Of a stretch of DNA of 64,000 nt, positions 58,714 to 64,000 are shown one piece after another. Positions within the stretch are counted from its first letter, which is position 1; every line of letters begins with the position of its first letter. The notes below the pieces were generated by a model. The model was not told the origin of the DNA, did no database searches, and saw nothing but the letters and a program-made list of their open reading frames with translations. The stretch covers positions 19,922,909 to 19,986,908 of the forward strand of contig CM037778.1 in assembly GCA_021229015.1 (NCBI GenBank). The letters are read 5' to 3'. The position numbers were made by a program, and so were the translations under genes. The stretch is from Solen grandis (Eukaryota; Mollusca; Bivalvia; Adapedonta; Solenidae).

Positions 58714-59556
58714 CTTTAATGCAATTAAATTCTACATATATAAAATTCGTTGTATTAGGAAAGTCTCTTTTGTCCATACAGTGATCCTCTGTTAACTCTA
58801 CACGGTCAGTTTGTATAGTACATTGTGACCTCACGTTACATTGCCCTTGAAACATTTGCACGAGGGACAAATCATGGTCAAATACGCAATCTTCATCTGA
58901 CTGAACACAGCACCTGATATCATGAACTCCATCTTCAAATACATCCGGACATTCAGCAGATAAATGCTTTGCCACATGTATTACTTTTGTTATGGTTATG
59001 ACACCTTGATGGCAGGATGAAGTTATGACTGCTGGACTTCCGTGTGTACCGAAACATACTGGCCCAGATATATATGAGATCGCGGCTGTAGTATCAGTAG
59101 GGGCTGAAACAAAGGGGATCATGTTTGATTGACTAATAGACTCATTTGTTAACTGATTGATTGATTGATTAATTAATTATATAGCTTTCCACTAACCCGA
59201 CTGGCCCTGTATTTTGTACCGACCCTTAATTTGTTTCCTTGCATTAGCAAAATGTTTGTTGCCACATCCTCAACAAAATAAAGAAAAATAAGAAAAGAAG
59301 TAATAATAAAACAAGGAATGTATTGCCAACTTACCGATCCATTTTATTTCAGATGCTAGTGGAAACAAACATTGTTTTTGCCTTACGTTAAACAAACATA
59401 CAAGTATACTATTAATTTACATACACGAAAACGCTGCACTTTACATATATGTTTGATACATGACAAACATGAAATGAAAATTTAAGTTTACCTACCATTA
59501 ATAAAACCATAAAACACAAACAGAAATTTCAAGTTTTTAAAATAAGCGGAAGACAT
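58714..59556 (-). CDS. secreted SUEL-type lectin, two exons seen
   Basis: Exon 1, 59556-59496, encodes MSSAYFKNLKFLFVFYGFIN, a signal peptide, with donor GTAGGT. Exon 2, 59103-58714, has acceptor TTTGTTTCAG and donor GTAAGA. Both junctions are phase 1, so exon 2 is a symmetrical 1-1 domain exon of the shuffled kind. It encodes one SUEL domain (galactose/rhamnose-binding): GPVCFG, SSCHQGVITITKVI, AEC, RCC...DC, GQCNVRSQC, and the closing strand FIYVEFNC. The YGR and DPC sugar-binding motifs of canonical rhamnose-binding lectins are absent, so sugar binding is uncertain. In the absence of a further exon the frame would stop at 58640. Such lectins in molluscs are secreted and bind carbohydrates, often in defence. 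Confidence 0.75.
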
Positions 59557-59759
59557 TTCCTTTTTAAACGTATTATCTATGCCTAAGTGAAACTTACTGA
59601 GTGGTATATTTATTTTTACACCTGGCTGTATTCCATTTTTTTCTTGGGATTCATAAAGAGTTGATAAAGAACTGTAGGGTTTTTTAGTTTAGTCACTCTC
59701 ATAAATAGCTTCTTAATCATTATAAATGTACGGCGGCATGGGAGTGACATGGTTTTATA

Positions 59760-60275
59760 TATATTGAGGTAGCACTATTTAATCTCTTGTGGGATGGAAA
59801 AAAACTATCTTCTGACAATGAGAAATTATCCTTTGGAAACCAAGGGAAAAAAAGAAGAAAAAAAAAGTATCTTGCGGGAATAAGATGCTATATTGTGGGA
59901 AAATTATCTTTATGGGGCGATTAAATCAGCCAATCATTATCAAACGTTGATAGCCACAAGAAATCGTGCTAATGCGAAACAAGATGACATTGATAAGCGG
60001 TTACGATTAGTCAGTCATGTCCAACAAAATAATATCTTGTTCCCTCAAGACAAGTATTTCGTTCAAAAAGATAATCATCTCGTTCCCACAATATAATTTC
60101 TCGTTCCCAGAAAAAATAGTTTCTCGTTCCCAGAAAAGATGGTTTCTCTTTCCCCCAAGATATCGCTCCCTGTGTGACCTCAATAAACAGAATTTGAAAC
60201 ATGAAAAAAAAAAAAAAAGATATCGCTCCCTGTTCATACAAGAAAGTATCGTTCCCACAAGATAGTGCTACCAAA
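59760..60275. mobile_element. foldback element with subterminal repeats
   Basis: The outer arms GGTAGCACTAT (59768-59778) and ATAGTGCTACC (60262-60272) are perfect inverses, as are the inner TCTTGTGGGA (59785-59794) and TCCCACAAGA (60253-60262). The interior carries repeated words of the type TCTCGTTCCCA on the right and TTGTGGGAA or TTGCGGGAA on the left. It has no coding content and encloses the insertion at 60174-60216. Confidence 0.75.
60157..60233 (+). mobile_element. 43-nt polyadenylated retroposed fragment with 17-bp target duplication
   Basis: AAGATATCGCTCCCTGT occurs at 60157-60173 and again at 60217-60233. Between them lies GTGACCTCAATAAACAG, then about 13 bases, then a run of A. 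AATAAA sits about 22 bases before the A run. This is the structure of a LINE-driven insertion of the 3' end of a polyadenylated RNA. Confidence 0.85.
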
Positions 60276-60474
60276 ATATATGCCGATGTCACGTCCATGA
60301 TACCATAATATGTAAAATGCGATGCAGATTACATTGTAATTTGATAAATTCAGCAATGGTGAACAGTCAGCATGTTTTATGATATGTGGAAACCACAATC
60401 TTGTCATCTTTTAATTGTTAAAATTGCTTTTGACTTTCAAGTCAAAACACGATGACAACATGTATTACCAATGA

Positions 60475-60715
60475 CATTCACTCCACGCGCGTTACAGTCG
60501 TGGACTACAAATCTCTCAGCCCCTCACCGCTGTGGGTTCGAATCCCGGTAGGGACTTCGGATTTTTCATGTGAGGAAGCCTTCCAGCTGGCTTGCGGTAG
60601 GTCGGTGGTTCTACCCGGGTACCTCTGTGTACTCAAATCTTCCTCCACCTGTAATAAGCTGGACGTCGCTATATGACTGAAATACTATCGCAGCGACGGT
60701 TAACTCCAATACAAC
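60475..60715 (+). repeat. SINE family 1, full-length copy
   Basis: The head holds GTTACAGTCGTGGACTACAA and GTGGGTTCGAATCCCGG (B box). The central block is GGTCGGTGGTTCTACCCGGG. The tail is CTGAAATACTATCGCAGCG, then ACGGTTAACTCC, then CAACAACAAC. This is the reference copy for the family in this window. Confidence 0.85.
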
Positions 60716-62166
60716 AACAACAACTCCACGCGCATGCCCTCCCTTCACAGACTGAAATTTTAATCACACAAATTCGCTACCAGGGACTGGAGAAGACACT
60801 ATGTTACGAATGTGTCACGTGGTACAGCAAGCATACCGTATGCTATATTTAATCGGAATTCCCCAAAGTGCGATTACTAATCCCTTGCAGTGTGACCTAC
60901 ACCTTTATCGATTATATTTATCATTTAACAAAGACTTCACCGACATTAGCGTGAAATGGTAGAAAATTTACCAATTAACTGTAAACGATCTGACTTAAGA
61001 TAATCTAACGTTTCAGAATATGAAACGAAGTAAACTGAGACATGGGGAGAGGAGTGTTTACATAGAGAAGAGCATTGTTGTAAATTTAAAACGATGAATA
61101 GATTGATCGAATAAAATAAACGGAAAAGTATAAATTACAATTCAACGAAAGGCAGTGATATTTTCGATATTATTATGAAAATAAAAACAGGCCGGTTTCA
61201 AGAAACAGTACGAATGTTAAATGTAGTAAGCCAGACATGGTATATTAATTAGTTATCACCATCGGCGCGACTCCAGCGATGTCCAGCGTATCAATAGAGG
61301 TAGACGATGCACCCGGGCAAAATCACCGACCCACAAGCTGGAAGGTATTAACATTGAGAGTGACCGGATCGGCACTCGAACCCACTGCGGTTAGAGACTA
61401 TGTTATAGTAATTCAGAGACTATAGTAACTCGACTAAAATTGTCCATTAAAACATTTTTTATCATGACATTAGTATTATTGTAAGAAATGAGATAGGATA
61501 TCGAATGAACTTTGAGATGAACATTCTGAGAGAGAGAGTTTTAACTAAATGGAGTAAGAATAAGAACTCGGGGGGATCGTCTCAAGTATCAGTTAAAGAA
61601 TGAAGAAGCAAATTATTATGTATTCTGATTTGTAGGCCTATATAAAACACCGAATAAACTTACATATTACATTGAAAATGGAATGCGTTATGAGCCACAA
61701 GCTCGACCATATTTCGTATCTCAGTATTAATAGGTTGGCTTCCAATCGAGTGAACAAAATGGCTACATTAAAATAGAAGCCAATGAGAGTGCAGCCGCTG
61801 TGTAATGAGTATATTAGTGTACTTTCGCTTCTTTAATTGGTGGTCATGGGACTAGAAATAAGTAAAATCAAAGTTTAAGCGAAATCGATTATTGTTTGGT
61901 GCGATGAATTGTTTTATATGGTAAATAATTAGATTTTGATTTTTACATGGCGCATGCGCAAACATGCATGATACGTAGACTGTTTTCCTATTATTATTGC
62001 CAAAACGGTCGCAATATGCGGCTGTTCCAAGAAAAAGTCTAACCTGCAACTTAAACAATATTGAGAGGTCTGAGAACCTCACTTATATGCAACTCATGAA
62101 GGGATTACTTTTGAAGTAATTGAAGACGATTGATACAACTTACATTTGCATTTTTTCCCTCAGCAA
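60716..62166. other. no gene seen; degenerate SINE
   Basis: A degenerate reverse SINE family 1 copy is at about 61255-61395 (CACCCGGGCAAAATCACCGA, CGGCACTCGAACCCACTGCG). Otherwise there is no supported feature; the minus-strand frame at 61,852-62,082 has no support. Confidence 0.45.
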
Positions 62167-62369
62167 TTAAGGTAATCCATCCGTCATTAAACTAAAGTCA
62201 TGACCTTTTAAATGCTAAAAATATTTCAGTGAACATACAAGCATCCCTTGACTTGGAGTTATAGGCTCCTTTGTTCTAAGTCTATAAAAAAGGATCGCAT
62301 TTATCATAAAATTTCCATGAACACTTGATGGACCATGATCCCAAATAAATGATGGATGGATAACCTTAA
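62167..62369. mobile_element. MITE with TTAA target duplication
   Basis: It is bounded by TTAA at 62167-62170 and 62366-62369. The inverted ends are GGTAATCCATCCGTCATT and its inverse AATGATGGATGGATAACC (two mismatches in 18). TTAA duplications are typical of piggyBac-type elements. The 203-bp element has no coding content. Confidence 0.8.
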
Positions 62370-62481
62370 ATGATTTATATATTGACTTGTTACTGTGCTA
62401 AGTATGGTATGAATTGAATTAATCGGTATGTTCTACATAAATTAAGAGTCTAAATATCAATCAAATCAATATGAACTTATT

Positions 62482-62650
62482 TAAGGTATTCCATCCATCA
62501 TTAAAGTAGGATCATGGTCCTTCAAATGCTTTAGTGCAGATGTAAGCATTAATTGACTTTGAATTATATGCTTTTTTGCTCAAAATCTATAAAGGCATGC
62601 ATTTTCCTACGATCACTTTAATGGACAATGTTAATGAATGGATCACTTTT
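62482..62650. mobile_element. second, degenerate copy of the same MITE
   Basis: The left end TTAAGGTATTCCATCCATCA matches the copy at 62167, and internal blocks (CATGGTCCTTCAAATGC, TCTATAAAGGCATGCATT) are shared. The right end, TTAATGAATGGATCAC, is worn and has lost the TTAA. Another isolated end is at 11,985. Confidence 0.7.
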
Positions 62651-63045
62651 GGTGCATTTGAATTCAGATTTCTCTATGGCTTTACAAATAAATAGATCTA
62701 CGTAAAGTTGTTTCTAAAAAGTACGCGGCACTCAAATAATCAGAATATAATGAAATATACTGAACTGTATAGACAACGAGAATGGATACAAACAATAACC
62801 TAAGACAGAAAGAACGTACGTGAAACAAATAAACATCAGTATTGCTAAAGTTAGCGAAAAGGGCCCATATATTATCGAAATCAGTACAAATATTGTTGAA
62901 ACTAGTACATACTTTTTGTAGTCATTAAAACCCATGTACTGTACTGTGGGTGGACATAATAATACGGCGTATCTATTCTTCATTTATTCACCATTACGAT
63001 ACATATATTGTTTTTACAATCATTCTTACATTAACTAGTTTTACT

Positions 63046-63175
63046 TATTATGTTTAACGTCCCATCGACAATATTTCAGTCGTGTGTAGACTATGTTTCC
63101 TTGAAACAGATATAGTGCTGCCACTCTGTATTATCACGCCGTAGATATGTGACATGACATCATACCAAATCACAA
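63046..63175 (-). repeat. SINE family 2, 3' fragment, reverse
   Basis: GTTTAACGTCCCATCGACAA, then TATTTCAGTC, then CACGCCGTAGATATG match the tail and body of the copy at 10985. The tRNA-like head is missing. Confidence 0.75.
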
Positions 63176-63419
63176 TATCCTTTCGTTTTAGTGTAGTCAT
63201 TAGCTCGTCGGTGAAAAGTTACATTGCATTTGCTATCATTTTAATTACTCTAATATGTATTATACATGTAGTTACATAAATGTATACATAAACAATAGGC
63301 CTATATGACCATCGCTCACCAGAGTACATCAGCTTATTTTAAACGATTCAAGTCACTTGAGTTTACCTGGTTTCTTCCAGCAGCAACCAGATTCAAGTTT
63401 CAGAGTCTAGGACCTCAGT

Positions 63420-64000
63420 TTTCAAGGGATTGAAAATGCTTACACAATTATGGTATGAACCTTTTAGGCTATTATTCTGAACATTAGTTCCAGAGGAGAA
63501 GCATTTTTAATTTTTTTATAAAGAATATATAAGGAACCAGCTGAACTCTAGGGGTCTCATTTTTTAAGGGATCAACTTAATTTTAGCAATTATGGTAGAC
63601 ATTCATAAGGTGACCATTTGTGCCAAATGAAATTAAATTCTAGCCATTGATTTCACAGAAGAAGAATTTTGTAATTTTCTATATAGAGTATACATGTATA
63701 AAGAAACTAGCTGACCACCTAGGGGGGGTCATTTTCACGGGATCAACTTGATTTTAGCAAATATGGTAGACAGTCAATAGGTGACCATTTTTCCACTTCA
63801 ATTCTAACTGCTAACTGCTGGTTTCACAGAAGATTTTTTCAAATTTCCTTAATACAGTATATAAGGAAATTAGCCACCCCTATGGCCCTTATCATAAGGT
63901 GACCATTTGTGCTAAATGAAATTTCTGGCCATTTGCTTGACAGAAGAAGAATTTTTGAATTTTCTATTACAGCTATATAAAGAAACTAGCTGACCCCTGT
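63420..64000. repeat. tandem array, ~150-170-bp units, running off the window
   Basis: At least three full units and a partial one share GGTGACCATTTGTGC or a variant, TTTCACAGAAGAAGAATTTT, TATATAAGGAAACTAGCTGA or variants, a GGGGTCATTTT block and GGGATCAACTTGATTTTAGC. Units begin near 63,430, 63,600, 63,775 and 63,890. The last is cut by the window end. Confidence 0.8.

Noticed and set aside
60007..60298. Overlapping open frames on both strands rich in Phe/Glu/Arg
   Set aside because: They are produced by the repeated words of the foldback element (TCTCGTTCCCA and relatives).

Overview
The window is AT-rich, intron-bearing eukaryotic DNA with no bacterial-style operons. Genes are small exons with GT-AG splice sites, set among tRNA-derived SINEs, LINE remnants, MITEs and short tandem repeats. 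The gene families (an NPC2-like lipid-binding protein, a SUEL-type lectin, a free-standing P2RX7-like intracellular domain) and the repeat style (two SINE families with a shared tail, 'gggccataa'-type arrays) suggest a marine mollusc, most likely a bivalve. That assignment is inference; no marker gene proves it.

Layout. 1-5.1 kb: an NPC2-like gene on the minus strand, reassembled from four exons with matching phases. 5.1-13.6 kb: repeats with no convincing gene. 13.7-15.5 kb (perhaps to 17.2 kb): an unrecognised plus-strand gene of three phase-compatible exons. 16.7-33.1 kb: a minus-strand P2RX7-like gene whose third exon is split by an insertion. The N-terminal half lies at 31.6-33.1 kb and the C-terminal half at 16.7-18.05 kb.

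The insertion, 18,050-31,586 (about 13.5 kb), is the main result. Its ends are imperfect terminal inverted repeats starting ACCCC and carrying a double TTCATGAA palindrome. TTCATGAA-rich arrays of about 230 bp follow on both sides. Two genes lie inside, back to back around a 481-bp central region. To the left runs a zinc-finger plus Tnp2-like (EnSpm/CACTA-type) transposase, now decayed. To the right runs a BEN-domain-like gene whose last four exons are open and phase-consistent. Removing the insertion leaves the P2RX7-like exon continuous and in frame. I read this as a large two-gene DNA transposon in which the BEN protein may act as an accessory factor that binds the end palindromes. Smaller elements are nested inside it, and one carries an exact 73-bp copy of the sequence just upstream of the BEN start codon.

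33.1-64 kb: a pogo-type transposase with a C-terminal PHD finger and one in-frame stop (34.7-36.8); a 5'-truncated LINE ending in (CTGT)n (37.3-39.1); low-complexity DNA with a 100-base assembly gap (41.3); a decayed Ty3/Gypsy element with a tRNA-Leu primer site and no recognisable 3' LTR (44.4-50.2); a small zinc-finger reading frame (50.8); a decayed RTE-like LINE (53.7-55.7); a SUEL lectin gene (58.7-59.6); a foldback element carrying a tiny retroposed fragment (59.8-60.3); TTAA-flanked MITEs (62.2-62.65); and a tandem array running off the end.

Apart from the two genes of the large transposon, the genes show no functional link. The host-type genes are the NPC2-like, P2RX7-like, SUEL and 13.7-kb genes. 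The rest is mobile DNA at different stages of decay.
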